From the NCBI RefSeq assembly GCF_016469035.1, contig NZ_JAEHJZ010000009.1, forward strand, positions 1 through 64,000: a DNA stretch of 64,000 nucleotides, written 5' to 3'. The notes beneath the pieces were generated by a model, which saw only the letters and a program-made list of their open reading frames with translations, was not told where the DNA came from and searched no databases. Below, piece after piece: positions 46,282 through 55,596 of this stretch. This DNA is from Gelidibacter salicanalis. Its GTDB lineage: Bacteria > Bacteroidota > Bacteroidia > Flavobacteriales > Flavobacteriaceae. Numbering within the stretch: position 1 is the first letter of the stretch; each line of letters begins with the position of its first letter. The translations under genes were made by a program, and so were the position numbers.

Positions 46282-47334
46282 ATGAAGACAATATTAGCAG
46301 TAGCAATATTTTCGCTTTTGGTTGCTTGTGGAAACGAGAACAAAAAGACAGACAATACTGAAGGGCAAGAAGCCAATAAAGACCAAGTGGTCAATGTGTA
46401 CACGCACCGTCATTATGAGCCAGACCAGAATATCTTCAAAATGTTTGAAGAGAAGACGGGTATTAAAGTAAAGGTGATTAACGCCAGTGCAGATGAGTTG
46501 ATTCAGAAAATGAAAATGGAAGGCAAACAATCGCCTGCTGATGTATTGATAACCGTAGATGCAGGTAGATTGAGTCGTGCTAAAGATGAAGGTTTGTTAC
46601 AAAGTATTGACTCTGAACTCTTAGAAAATTCCATCCCGTCACATTTACAGGATATAGACAACCAATGGTTTGGGTTGACCAAAAGAGCGCGGATTATCGC
46701 GTACGCAAAAGACCGCGTGAACCCAGAAGATCTATCTACTTATGAAGATTTGGTCAATAAAAAATGGAAAGGTAAAATTTTGGTAAGGTCTTCATCAAAT
46801 ATATATAACCAATCTTTGATGGCGTCTATTATTGCCAATAATGGGGAGGCAGCTGCTAAAAGTTGGGCTGAAGGGATTGTTGCAAATTTGGCGCGTTCTC
46901 CAAAAGGTTCCGATAGAGACCAAGTTAAAGCCGTGGTAGCGGGTGAAGGCGATTTGGCAATTGTCAATTCCTATTATATTGGCAAAATGCTCAATTCACC
47001 TGATGCTGAAGAAGTAAAAACCGCGCAAAAAATTGGTTTGTTTTTCCCTAATCAAGAGGATAGAGGTACACACATTAATGTGAGTGGCGCAGGGGTTGCT
47101 AAATACGCTCCAAACAAAGAAAATGCTATTTTATTTATTGAATATTTAATTAGTGAAGAAGCGCAACAGGTATTTACGGATGCCAATTATGAATACCCAA
47201 TTTTAGAAAGTGTGTCACCGGTTGAGGACATTAGGGCATGGGGCGATTTTAAAGAAGATAACTTAGGGTTAAATAAGTTAGGCGAATATAACAAAAAAGC
47301 AGTTTTGATATTTGATGCAGCAGGGTGGAAATAA
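46282..47334 (+). CDS. fbpA-like: Ferric-iron ABC transporter substrate-binding lipoprotein
   Basis: The 350-aa protein starts with a lipobox (AIFSLLVAC, Cys near 16). It then shows the FbpA/FutA pattern: NVYTHRHYEPDQNIFKMFE near the N-terminus, where family members use His/Tyr ligands; LTKRARIIAYAKDRVNPEDL; and VNSYYIGKML with the Tyr pair that binds Fe(III). In a Gram-negative it would be tethered in the periplasm and deliver Fe(III) to the permease encoded next. Its reading frame overlaps the permease gene by 20 bp, which indicates an operon. Iron repression is plausible from the box upstream. Confidence 0.92.
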   Translation: MKTILAVAIFSLLVACGNENKKTDNTEGQEANKDQVVNVYTHRHYEPDQNIFKMFEEKTGIKVKVINASADELIQKMKMEGKQSPADVLITVDAGRLSRAKDEGLLQSIDSELLENSIPSHLQDIDNQWFGLTKRARIIAYAKDRVNPEDLSTYEDLVNKKWKGKILVRSSSNIYNQSLMASIIANNGEAAAKSWAEGIVANLARSPKGSDRDQVKAVVAGEGDLAIVNSYYIGKMLNSPDAEEVKTAQKIGLFFPNQEDRGTHINVSGAGVAKYAPNKENAILFIEYLISEEAQQVFTDANYEYPILESVSPVEDIRAWGDFKEDNLGLNKLGEYNKKAVLIFDAAGWK

Positions 47335-48979
47335 AGACGAAGCCTTTTCCTTAAAAACGAGGATTAAAAGACTTAAAAGAGATAGTAACAAGTGGTCAGT
47401 ATTTACACTGGCCATTGTTTTTTTCTTGGCGCTACCCATCATATTTATTGGTGTAGAGCTGTTTGCTGGTCCTGGTGAAACATGGGGGCATATTGTTGAA
47501 TACTTATTGCCAGATTATATTTGGAATTCGTTTTACCTGGTCTTCTTTTGTAGTATTCTCGTTTTGGTTTTTGGGGTGTCTTCGGCCTGGTTTGTGTCGC
47601 GGTTCGATTTTATGTTCCGCAAACAGATGGAATGGCTCTCAATCCTTCCGTTGGCCATCCCTTCCTATATTGTTGGCTATGCGTATGCTGGTATTTTTGA
47701 TTATGGAGGCAGTATGGATCTTCTGTTCAGACAGCTCGGCTTGGAATTTATCCGCATTGATATTATGAATAGGGCGGGACTCGCATTTGTATTAAGCATT
47801 TCATTATTTCCTTATGTATACGTCAGTGCCAGGGCCTTCTTTCTTAATCAGGCCAATAATCTATTGGAAGCTTCAAAAATGTTGGGAGTCAGTGAAGTGA
47901 AAACGTTCTTTAAACTGATGTTGCCACTTGCCAGACCTGCCATTGTTGCCGGGTTGGTTTTGGTCTTAATGGAAGTGCTTAACGATTACGGTGCGGCTAA
48001 ATATTATGGTGTAAATACGTTTACCACCGGAATTTTTAGATCGTGGTTTTCACTTGAAGAACCCCAAACGGCGGTGTATCTATCGGCCTTATTGATCATT
48101 ATTATTTTTGCTTTGATACTTTTTGAAAAATGGCAGGTGCGAAAGATAAAATTCACATCTTCAAAAACCAGTAGCACCCAAATTCAGAGAAGAGAAACAA
48201 AAGGATCGACGCATTGGCTTATATTTTCTGTGGTATTTCTACCTATTCTATTGGGGTTTGTGTTGCCTGTTGCACAGTTGATCTATTGGGCCGTATTAAC
48301 CGCATCGACCGTTTTTGACCTAGAATTTATTATTATTTCACTTCAAAGCTTCGCTATCGCCATCACCTCTGCCATTATAACCGTGTTCTTTGCACTGTTA
48401 CTGATCTATTTTTCAAAATGGAGCACGCTTAGTGCCATTAAAAATATTTCTAGAATTGGTGTGTTGGGATATGCCATTCCTGGGGCGGTCATTGCCATCG
48501 GGATTATGATTCCTACGCTCGCCTTAGACAAATGGCTGATTAAAATGCTTGGTAATTTTGGAATTGATTCGGGGTTGATCATTAACGGCACGTTGATTGC
48601 GCTATTGTATGCCTACGCCGTTCGATTCTTGGCGGTGGCGTATAATCCGATAGATTCCACAGCCTTAAAAGTGGACAATTCCATTCCGGATTCTTCCAAG
48701 GTTTTAGGCGTCGGAAATCTGAAAACCTTTTTTAAGATTGAATTCCCGCTAATTAAAACAGGCGTATTCAGTGCCGTTATTTTGGTGTTTATCGATGTTA
48801 TGAAAGAGTTGCCCTTAACACTCGTTTTAAAGCCCTATCATATTGATACTTTAGCGGTAAAAGCCTTTGAATACGCTAGTGATGAGATGGTTATGGAGGC
48901 CTCAATCCCGTCTCTTTTCATTATCTTTACAGCTATGATTCCCGTGATATTTTTAAATAAATTATTGATCAAAAAATAA
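47315..48979 (+). CDS. fbpB-like: Ferric-iron ABC transporter permease (fused, two-unit)
   Basis: The 554-aa protein contains about 12 membrane helices in two homologous halves. Each half has a cytoplasmic EAA-type loop: EASKMLGVSEVKTFFKLMLP near 190 and DSSKVLGVGNLKTFFKIEFP near 460. Both halves therefore contact the ATPase, as in FbpB-type permeases. I chose ATG 47315; the reading frame could also start at the TTG three bases earlier. The gene overlaps the substrate-binding protein gene and ends two bases before the ATPase gene. Confidence 0.92.
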   Translation: MQQGGNKDEAFSLKTRIKRLKRDSNKWSVFTLAIVFFLALPIIFIGVELFAGPGETWGHIVEYLLPDYIWNSFYLVFFCSILVLVFGVSSAWFVSRFDFMFRKQMEWLSILPLAIPSYIVGYAYAGIFDYGGSMDLLFRQLGLEFIRIDIMNRAGLAFVLSISLFPYVYVSARAFFLNQANNLLEASKMLGVSEVKTFFKLMLPLARPAIVAGLVLVLMEVLNDYGAAKYYGVNTFTTGIFRSWFSLEEPQTAVYLSALLIIIIFALILFEKWQVRKIKFTSSKTSSTQIQRRETKGSTHWLIFSVVFLPILLGFVLPVAQLIYWAVLTASTVFDLEFIIISLQSFAIAITSAIITVFFALLLIYFSKWSTLSAIKNISRIGVLGYAIPGAVIAIGIMIPTLALDKWLIKMLGNFGIDSGLIINGTLIALLYAYAVRFLAVAYNPIDSTALKVDNSIPDSSKVLGVGNLKTFFKIEFPLIKTGVFSAVILVFIDVMKELPLTLVLKPYHIDTLAVKAFEYASDEMVMEASIPSLFIIFTAMIPVIFLNKLLIKK

Positions 48980-48981
48980 CC

Positions 48982-49989
48982 ATGTTAACAATAAACTCGC
49001 TTTCTAAAAGTTTTGACAAAGGCAAGAATTACGCCATAGAAAATGTGACCTTTAATTTAAAGGCAGGACAGGTGTGTGCCATTGTAGGAGAGAGCGGAAG
49101 CGGGAAAACAACCTTGGTGCGCTTAATTGCAGGGCTAGAACGGCCAGACCATGGAAGCATCACCATGGAGGGGAAAGTCATTGCCTCTTTAAGTAAATTT
49201 GTACAACCGGAAAAACGCAAAATTGGATTGGTTTTTCAGGAATATGCATTATTTCCGCACTTAACGATTTTGGAAAATGTGTTATACGGGATTTCCAAAG
49301 TAAAGGACAAGAAAAATAGAGCCCAAGAGATGCTCGATTTGGTTGGTTTGAGCGATTTGGGCAAGCGTTACCCGCACCAGCTCTCGGGTGGACAGCAGCA
49401 GCGTGTTGCCTTAGCGAGGGCCCTTGCGCCAGAACCTTCTTTGTTAATTTTAGATGAGCCCTTTAGTAACCTCGATACCATGTTGCGTACGCAGCTGCGA
49501 AATGAAGTGTTCGATATTATAAAAAAAACAGAAGTTACCGTGTTATTCGTTACCCACGATACACAAGATGCGCTTTCTGTAGCCGATGAAATTTTGATTT
49601 TACAAAATGGTAAAGTCATTCAAAAAGATGTGGCTGCAAATTTATATGTAAACCCCAACACTTTATATGTTGCTTCATTATTTGGAAGCACCGTGCATAT
49701 TAATAAAAACCTACAAAATGCGTTCAGGTGTCCACTAAAGGAAACTTGTTGCCATGCCATCAGGAACGAGAAGATTAAAGTGAGTCCTTCGTCTGTCGAT
49801 TCTGATTGTGAATATCTCACAGCAGCCCAAGTCATCAAAAAAATTGAACTTGGAGATTCCATTCAGTTGCTACTAAAGCTTGAATCAGGAGAGCAGCTGA
49901 CCGTAATGACCCAAGATAAAAACATTGCAGATACCATCTATATTGGGTTCAACTCCAAAGATATTTTAGAATTTGATCAAGAGCACTAA
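48982..49989 (+). CDS. fbpC-like: Ferric-iron ABC transporter ATP-binding protein
   Basis: The 335-aa ATPase has Walker A GESGSGKTTL (about 37-46), Q-loop VFQEYALFPH, signature LSGGQQQRVALARAL, Walker B LLILDEPFSNLD and H-loop VTHD. An accessory regulatory (TOBE-like) domain follows from about 240. Two cysteines in CPLKETCCHA lie at its beginning. It would power ferric-iron import together with the two upstream gene products and is the last gene of the operon. Confidence 0.93.
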   Translation: MLTINSLSKSFDKGKNYAIENVTFNLKAGQVCAIVGESGSGKTTLVRLIAGLERPDHGSITMEGKVIASLSKFVQPEKRKIGLVFQEYALFPHLTILENVLYGISKVKDKKNRAQEMLDLVGLSDLGKRYPHQLSGGQQQRVALARALAPEPSLLILDEPFSNLDTMLRTQLRNEVFDIIKKTEVTVLFVTHDTQDALSVADEILILQNGKVIQKDVAANLYVNPNTLYVASLFGSTVHINKNLQNAFRCPLKETCCHAIRNEKIKVSPSSVDSDCEYLTAAQVIKKIELGDSIQLLLKLESGEQLTVMTQDKNIADTIYIGFNSKDILEFDQEH

Positions 49990-50121
49990 GAGAAGGAGTG
50001 TAGTGTTATTCTACAAATCTCAGGCAATTTTAGAACCATAGGTGTTTCCGTACTTTAAAATGCCGTTACAATTAAAGAGGGTTGCGCAACTTTTTCAGTT
50101 TGCCATCTTCATTGTGGTTTC

Positions 50122-51933
50122 TTAGTCCTGATATAAAGCGTCCATCTGATCTTTAAATTTTTCAATCACCAAGCGTCTTTTTAGTTTTAAGGTTTGGGTT
50201 AAAAATCCGTTTTCGACCGTAAAAGGTTCCTCAGAGAAGATAAATTTCTTCGGAATTTCATATCCGCCATATTTCTCCTTCAAACTTTTTCTAATTTCAA
50301 TCCCTACAAATTCCTGAACAAGTGGCGAATGGATCAACTTCTCAACCTCTGTTTTAAGATGGAGATGTTGGGCGGTTTTACGCAAAACATCCTGATCGGG
50401 TACCACAATGCAAATGTTATACGGTTTGCCATCACCATAAATCATTGCGGTTTCTATATAAGGCAATAAAACAATGTCTTCTTCAATAGCCGACGGAAAA
50501 ACGTATTTACCGTTCTCCAATTTAAACTGCTCTTTTAATCGGCCAGTGATGTACAGAAATCCATCGGCATCCAATTTTCCGCGATCTCCAGTTCTCAACC
50601 AACCATCTTTCGTAAACACTTGTTTGGTAATCTCGGGTTTGTTGTGATAGCCTACCATAAGGTTGGGGCCCATGACTTGAATTTCTCCATCGTCACTATG
50701 GTCATCAACTACCGATTTATCGATGCGGATTTTAATAAATTCCAGCGCACTCCCCACACTGCCTTGTCTGTTTAACTCAGGACTGTTCATGGTTATTGCA
50801 GGCGATGTTTCACTCAATCCATAGCAATTGTATACAAAAATACCAATGTCTGCAAAAAAGCTTGTCACTTCTTCATTCATTTGAGCACTGCCGGTAATGC
50901 TTCCTATTAATTGGCCTCCAAAGCGCTCTTTAATTTTAGAGAACACGAGTTTGGAGCCTATCCAATATCTCAATTTTGTGCCGAGATCCACTTTGCCATT
51001 GTTAAGACGGTATTTACGGGCAGCTTTTAAAGAACTTTTAAAAAGCTTCAACTTAAAACCACCTTCATCTTCCATTTTTTGATGAATACCAGCATAAATT
51101 TTGTTGAAGACGCGCGGTACCGCAATGAGAAATGTGGGCTTTACGTTTATAAAATCATCGGCAAGCGTTTCCATGCGTTGCATAAAACCAATGGAGCCTC
51201 CAACAAAGAACCAATTGTAAAGCTCGGCCGTTTGCCCGTAACTGTGTGCCCAAGGTAAAATGGACAGACTAACTGAATTTTGGTCGAGGTGATTACTGTA
51301 ACGGCGGTAACCGGCTCTTGCATTTGAAACAAAATTACCGTGGGTAAGCAATACACCTTTTGGCTCTGAGGTTGTGCCAGATGTATAGATGAGTGCTGCA
51401 ATATCTGTAGCGGCAGGAATCTTAGACGCAACCAAATGTTGTTCGCCTACAGATTCTAAAAGGCTCATGCTTTGCGCGCCAGTGGTATCAATAATGTAAA
51501 TATGTTCTAAGGAAGGGATTTTATCTTTTAAGGGTTTGATTTGCTCATAAATAGCAGGGGAGGAGACGAGTAAAAATTTAATTCCGGCATCTTTAATAAT
51601 ATACTCCCAAGTTCTGTAATTTTCACTTTCGTACATCGGTACAAATCGGGCGCCCAATCCGTAAGTAGCAAAAGCTGCTACAGCCCATTCCACGCGGTTG
51701 CTAGAAATAATGCCCACCGCATCTCCTTTTTGGATGTCAAGGTGTGCTAAACCACTTCTGAAATGATTGACGCGTGTACGAACATCACCATACGTGACCC
51801 ATTTAAACGCTCCAGATTGTGGATCCATAGTTCCAAAAAGTCTGTTGTTGGTAAACTTTGCTGTTGATGCCTCAAAGAGTTCAACAAGATTATCTGGCCT
51901 TTCTATAGTTATCTTTTTGTTAGTGTGCATCAT
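50122..51933 (-). CDS. fadD-like: AMP-dependent long-chain acyl-CoA synthetase
   Basis: The 603-aa enzyme shows the adenylation motifs IYTSGTTSEPKGVLLTHGN, NCYGLSETSPAITMN, GWLRTGDRGKLDADGFLYIT and a C-terminal GRLKEQFKLENGKYVFP. It activates a fatty acid to its acyl-AMP and then to acyl-CoA in the cytoplasm. I prefer the ATG at 51933. The frame is open upstream to a TTG at 51987, but the extra 18 residues are not family-like. It is convergent with the iron operon and has no partner genes. Confidence 0.9.
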   Translation of the reverse strand: MMHTNKKITIERPDNLVELFEASTAKFTNNRLFGTMDPQSGAFKWVTYGDVRTRVNHFRSGLAHLDIQKGDAVGIISSNRVEWAVAAFATYGLGARFVPMYESENYRTWEYIIKDAGIKFLLVSSPAIYEQIKPLKDKIPSLEHIYIIDTTGAQSMSLLESVGEQHLVASKIPAATDIAALIYTSGTTSEPKGVLLTHGNFVSNARAGYRRYSNHLDQNSVSLSILPWAHSYGQTAELYNWFFVGGSIGFMQRMETLADDFINVKPTFLIAVPRVFNKIYAGIHQKMEDEGGFKLKLFKSSLKAARKYRLNNGKVDLGTKLRYWIGSKLVFSKIKERFGGQLIGSITGSAQMNEEVTSFFADIGIFVYNCYGLSETSPAITMNSPELNRQGSVGSALEFIKIRIDKSVVDDHSDDGEIQVMGPNLMVGYHNKPEITKQVFTKDGWLRTGDRGKLDADGFLYITGRLKEQFKLENGKYVFPSAIEEDIVLLPYIETAMIYGDGKPYNICIVVPDQDVLRKTAQHLHLKTEVEKLIHSPLVQEFVGIEIRKSLKEKYGGYEIPKKFIFSEEPFTVENGFLTQTLKLKRRLVIEKFKDQMDALYQD

Positions 51934-52228
51934 ATGTATTGTATTGCTAAGACTTTTTTCTAATTTAGGGTCTACTGTTTTTTTCAAAAATCTAATTATG
52001 ACAATAATCCAAGACAGGTCAGTATAACCTAAGCGATCAAAGTACTCATCCTAATGCATTAATCAAATTATAATAGTGAAATGTTTTTTTTATAAGGGAA
52101 TTTCTTTTACTGGGATGTGCTTTATTTTGAAATAGACTCCCCATCTACTTATATACCAATTGAATGTTCTCCTTCAAATTTAGTATTCTAAATCTACTTT
52201 CATGGCTTTTACTTTTAAAGTTTAAACG

Positions 52229-52272
52229 GTAACCTAGGTTACAGTTGGAACAATATGGATTATGTATCTTTG
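52229..52272 (+). promoter_or_regulatory. GTAAC-type Crp/Fnr-like operator and -7 element of the DsrE-like gene
   Basis: GTAACCTAGGTTAC (52229-52242) is a perfect palindrome. After exactly 22 nt follows TATCTTTG (52265-52272), a perfect TAnnTTTG. Geometry equals that of the ATGA-N6-TCAT promoters, but the half-site is GTAAC and not ATGAC, so a different Crp/Fnr paralogue may bind. Confidence 0.6.
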
Positions 52273-52322
52273 GTGATATCAATTCACCCAGTAATAATCA
52301 ATAATCCAAATTTTTTAAAAGT

Positions 52323-52763
52323 ATGAAAAACCAATTTTTAATGATCCTTTTTGTTTTTGTAGGATCTGTTATGTATACTCCAGCTACGGCACAATCCTTA
52401 AGTGTTTCAGCTATTGAAAATTCTGTTAAAAAGGACGGAAAATATGCCATTCTTGTTTCAAATGCGCGCTACTTTGAAGCAGCCGTAAGAACCGGAGAAG
52501 GACTAAAAGCCAAGTCTCCTGAAATGGATTTTGAAGTGGTATTGGTAGGTCCCGTAGTTAAAGATTTGGCTACTGATGAGAGTTTGAAGTCTTCTATAAA
52601 AACTAGTGAGGCATCAGGAATCAGGATTGTAGTTTGTGAAGCGGCTATGAATCACTTTAAATTGAAACAAACCGATTATGACGCTACGATCACGTTTACA
52701 CCTGATGGGTTTGTCTATATGTTTGGTTTGCAGGAAAGCGGCTATAAAACTATTACCCTATAG
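52323..52763 (+). CDS. Periplasmic DsrE/DsrF-like protein
   Basis: The 146-aa protein has a signal peptide (MILFVFVGSVMYTPATAQS, cleavage near 24). The rest has DsrE-fold features: KYAILVSNARYFEAAVRTGE, VVLVGPVV, and SGIRIVVCEAAMNHFKL with a Cys at the place where DsrE/Tus-type proteins often carry one. Cytoplasmic members pass sulfur; the role of exported members is unknown. It stands alone behind a class II GTAAC-type operator and is closed by a terminator at 52881. Confidence 0.82.
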   Translation: MKNQFLMILFVFVGSVMYTPATAQSLSVSAIENSVKKDGKYAILVSNARYFEAAVRTGEGLKAKSPEMDFEVVLVGPVVKDLATDESLKSSIKTSEASGIRIVVCEAAMNHFKLKQTDYDATITFTPDGFVYMFGLQESGYKTITL

Positions 52764-52880
52764 TTTAGAAGGAGTGTCTTAAAATAGATGTGCGAGCATT
52801 TAACATCTTAATTTAGATTACTTTTATTCTTAGCTCCGATGACACTCTTCACTTAATATGAAAGAACATAATTATACACG

Positions 52881-52912
52881 GCCTTTACAGAAATGTAGAG
52901 GCTTTGGTTTTT
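52881..52912 (+). terminator. Terminator after the DsrE-like gene
   Basis: GCCTTTACA / TGTAGAGGC with a GAAA loop (52881-52902) followed by TTTGGTTTTT. Confidence 0.65.
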
Positions 52913-52986
52913 AGATGCCTTAAATAGGTTGAAAACCTACATAAAAGTAGCTAATTAATCTAATTATTTTTGGTTGTAACATCTCT

Positions 52987-53217
52987 TTAAAAGCTTTTCG
53001 TCCATTTTATTCCATATTTAAATAGTAAGCCAATACCCAACACATAGGCTAGATTGATTCCTACTATAATGATGCTAAATGCGGTTCCAAAATAGCCACT
53101 AAAAAAGTTTGTAATTAATGGCGACCAATGTTGATAAGTGAAAACCTTATAAAGAATGGCTATTGTAAAATAGGATGCGACTAATAAAAAGTCAATTCCC
53201 AAAAGTTTTTTAATCAT
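52987..53217 (-). CDS. Small membrane protein of unknown function
   Basis: A 76-aa protein with two hydrophobic segments (about 5-25 and 42-68) and little else. No family is recognised. The start at 53217 is the only ATG that precedes both segments. It lies between two terminator-proximal regions and has no evident operon partner. Confidence 0.5.
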   Translation of the reverse strand: MIKKLLGIDFLLVASYFTIAILYKVFTYQHWSPLITNFFSGYFGTAFSIIIVGINLAYVLGIGLLFKYGIKWTKSF

Positions 53218-53470
53218 TTAATTAGGCGTTGAGAGTACGTTGCATCATGATTGGCAACGGTAATGTTTTAAGAATTATTAAGCAACTAAGCTACTATAAA
53301 CCATATGTAAATTTGGCCTCATGAAGACTGATGTAGGACAATTTTAAGTCCCTAATCTCTCCTGAAACCCATTTTTGTGTCTCCTATTTTCTCTAGTGGA
53401 AATATATGCAGAACTGCCTGTTTGTAAGAATTAATCAAGAGTAGGAGTTGCTCCTTAAAACAATGGCGCA

Positions 53471-54586
53471 TCAGTTCTTAATTATTTTCTTGACAATATG
53501 GGTATGATCGTTTAAATAAATCTTAAGCAAATATAAACCGCTATTAAATTTTGAAACATCTATTTCTTGCTTATTTCCTCGATACACGAGTTTAGATTTG
53601 ATATCATACATTTCAACTGACGCAAATTGTTGCACATCAATGTAAAAGATATTTTTAACGGGGTTTGGGTATAAACCAACAGTGTTGATGGTTGGTTCTA
53701 TTAGTGATAAAATTTTGTCATTGGTTGTAAATGAAACTAATTTAGCATAATCAGATATCGGAGGAATAGTAAAGGATTCGGACGTTATAAAATACTTGTT
53801 GGCTCCAATATGGCTTATAGACTCTGCTTGTTCAAACCCTAGGCTTGGAAGCAATGTTTGTGTGTTGGTGCCTGAAAAGATATCATTACTTGTAAAATTT
53901 TCACTCGCCCATACAAAGGGTTGTAATATGTTAGTGTAACCTATTAAATATACTTTTTTTGTTGATGGATTGTAGGTGGCCCCAGTTATCAATCCTCCAC
54001 TAGTTAAAGTTGTTGGTAATGGATCTACACTATAGGTTCCGGCATTTGGCGGAATGGCGTACGCTTTTGTAGTTCCGTTAACCCAATTTTTAGTGAATAA
54101 GATCAAGTTATCGGCATCCAAAGATATGAGAGCTTCAGCGTCCCATTCTGTAGTATTTGGGCTAGTGGTAAAATCTGTTTGATCTGAATAGCTAAAGTTT
54201 ATCACTTCTGCATTTATATTGGTAGAACTCAGATAATCACTTTTAATAATTTTGTAGATTTTTAAATCGGTTCTATTGCCGTTGTTATTACCTATATCGC
54301 CAATATAAATTGAGGTACTGTCTTGTGTAATATCTTCCCAATCTACATTAGTGGCGTTGGCAACAGTAACTGTTCTGCTTACTAACCCAGAAATTGTGTC
54401 CAACTCATAAAGTTTATTTTCATTACCTGAATCATTATGGATAATAAGTTTATCATTAAAAAATATTGTACCCGAGGATTCGTTCAAAACTTCCGGTAAT
54501 GGAAATTTTTCTTCAACATTGGTTATTTGACCAATGGCATTGAATGACCCTAAAATGAGGGCTGATATTATAATTAATTTTTTCAT
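53471..54586 (-). CDS. Exported protein with type IX secretion C-terminal sorting domain
   Basis: The 371-aa protein has a signal peptide (MKKLIIISALILGSFNAIGQ). Its body contains beta-propeller-like repeats that read like an SdiA-regulated or esterase-like propeller (DWEDITQDSTSIYIGDIGNN, EWDAEALISLDADNLILFTK, QAESISHIGANKYFITSE). The last 75 residues are a typical type A T9SS sorting domain (LYPNPVKNIFYIDV, SGLYLLKIYLN, KKIIKN). It is therefore secreted or surface-attached. Its ligand is not evident. Confidence 0.85.
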   Translation of the reverse strand: MKKLIIISALILGSFNAIGQITNVEEKFPLPEVLNESSGTIFFNDKLIIHNDSGNENKLYELDTISGLVSRTVTVANATNVDWEDITQDSTSIYIGDIGNNNGNRTDLKIYKIIKSDYLSSTNINAEVINFSYSDQTDFTTSPNTTEWDAEALISLDADNLILFTKNWVNGTTKAYAIPPNAGTYSVDPLPTTLTSGGLITGATYNPSTKKVYLIGYTNILQPFVWASENFTSNDIFSGTNTQTLLPSLGFEQAESISHIGANKYFITSESFTIPPISDYAKLVSFTTNDKILSLIEPTINTVGLYPNPVKNIFYIDVQQFASVEMYDIKSKLVYRGNKQEIDVSKFNSGLYLLKIYLNDHTHIVKKIIKN

Positions 54587-54768
54587 TGTGTTGATATGGG
54601 GTTTGTTTTGAAAGTTTCTTTTGGCGTAATATCTATAGTTTTTTATACGTTGGTTGCTGTTTGAATGTGTTTTTACAGTACATTATAAAAACCCAAGCAA
54701 GCATCATTCGCAATTTTGTTTAGGTAAAATAAGCACTTTTTTTATATACCTGGCCATATGACGGTTTT

Positions 54769-55371
54769 TTATTTTAAAAATGGTATTGCAGGGACATATA
54801 TGTTTTTTAATCCCTTGTGACTTTTTCTAATATTGACAATAATAAAAACTATATTATATAGATACAAAATTAAAAGTGCCAAACCTATAAATGAGAATTG
54901 GGTGATGAAGTTAAAAAAGGCATTTAATATACTAAAATTAAATGGTAAAAAGGCTCCTTTAAAGGCTATAATCAAGACAGTGTAGACTGTCAGTATCCAG
55001 GTAATTTGAAAGCTTATTAGTTTTTTGCCGGTATCATCTACAAATTTTATCTTTTCCCTTTTTAAAACCCACATGACAAGTGGAATTATGATCCCCAATA
55101 AAGGATGAATTAAAATGCTCATAGCACTTAAGTTCAGAAGCGTTAAATAGCCCTTGTCCTCAATATCGGTCCACTCTAATAGGTCGTCGGGCGTTACTCC
55201 AAGTGCTTGTGTTAATTTTAGTAATGTATCTCCTCTGGGAGTGGATTCGCCCTTTTCAATTCGTTGAATGGTTCTGAGACTCAATTTTGATTCTTCAGCT
55301 AATTGTTCTTGGGAAAAGCCTTTTCGGTTTCGTAGGTCTTTTATTTTAATTGATAAGTTCTGATTATTCAT
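54769..55371 (-). CDS. XRE-type HTH regulator with C-terminal membrane (DUF4870-like) domain
   Basis: The 200-aa protein carries an N-terminal HTH at about 6-62 (LRNRKGFSQEQLAEESKLSL, RTIQRIEKGESTPRG). It is joined to a membrane part with three or four helices (LNLSAMSILIHPLLGIIIPL, ISFQITWILTVYTVL) like DUF4870. A membrane-tethered transcription regulator is the natural reading; the signal and targets are unknown. No autoregulatory palindrome is obvious upstream. Confidence 0.85.
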   Translation of the reverse strand: MNNQNLSIKIKDLRNRKGFSQEQLAEESKLSLRTIQRIEKGESTPRGDTLLKLTQALGVTPDDLLEWTDIEDKGYLTLLNLSAMSILIHPLLGIIIPLVMWVLKREKIKFVDDTGKKLISFQITWILTVYTVLIIAFKGAFLPFNFSILNAFFNFITQFSFIGLALLILYLYNIVFIIVNIRKSHKGLKNIYVPAIPFLK

Positions 55372-55448
55372 TTCAATATGTTTTAATGATTACTCAGTAA
55401 AGATAGATTGATGTGTTTTAAGGTGTTGCGTCATTGCTATGCCAATCC

Positions 55449-55532
55449 TACGACATTTCTGCCATTGTGGCGATAGCATTGGGTTTGTTGGCGGTTGGGG
55501 TTTTTTATTCATTCATTATTAAAATAAACTAA
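55449..55532 (+). pseudogene. Remnant of the C-terminus of a membrane protein
   Basis: A 27-codon open stretch ending in TAA reads as a single hydrophobic helix (YDISAIVAIALGLLAVGV) and a short basic tail, like the end of a transporter. No start codon or upstream coding sequence exists. It is probably debris left beside the insertion sequences to its right. Confidence 0.3.
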
Positions 55533-55596
55533 TTTTAGGACTCTAAATATAATCTGATGAACAACAATAGTCTCGTAACCATAATTCATTATATTG

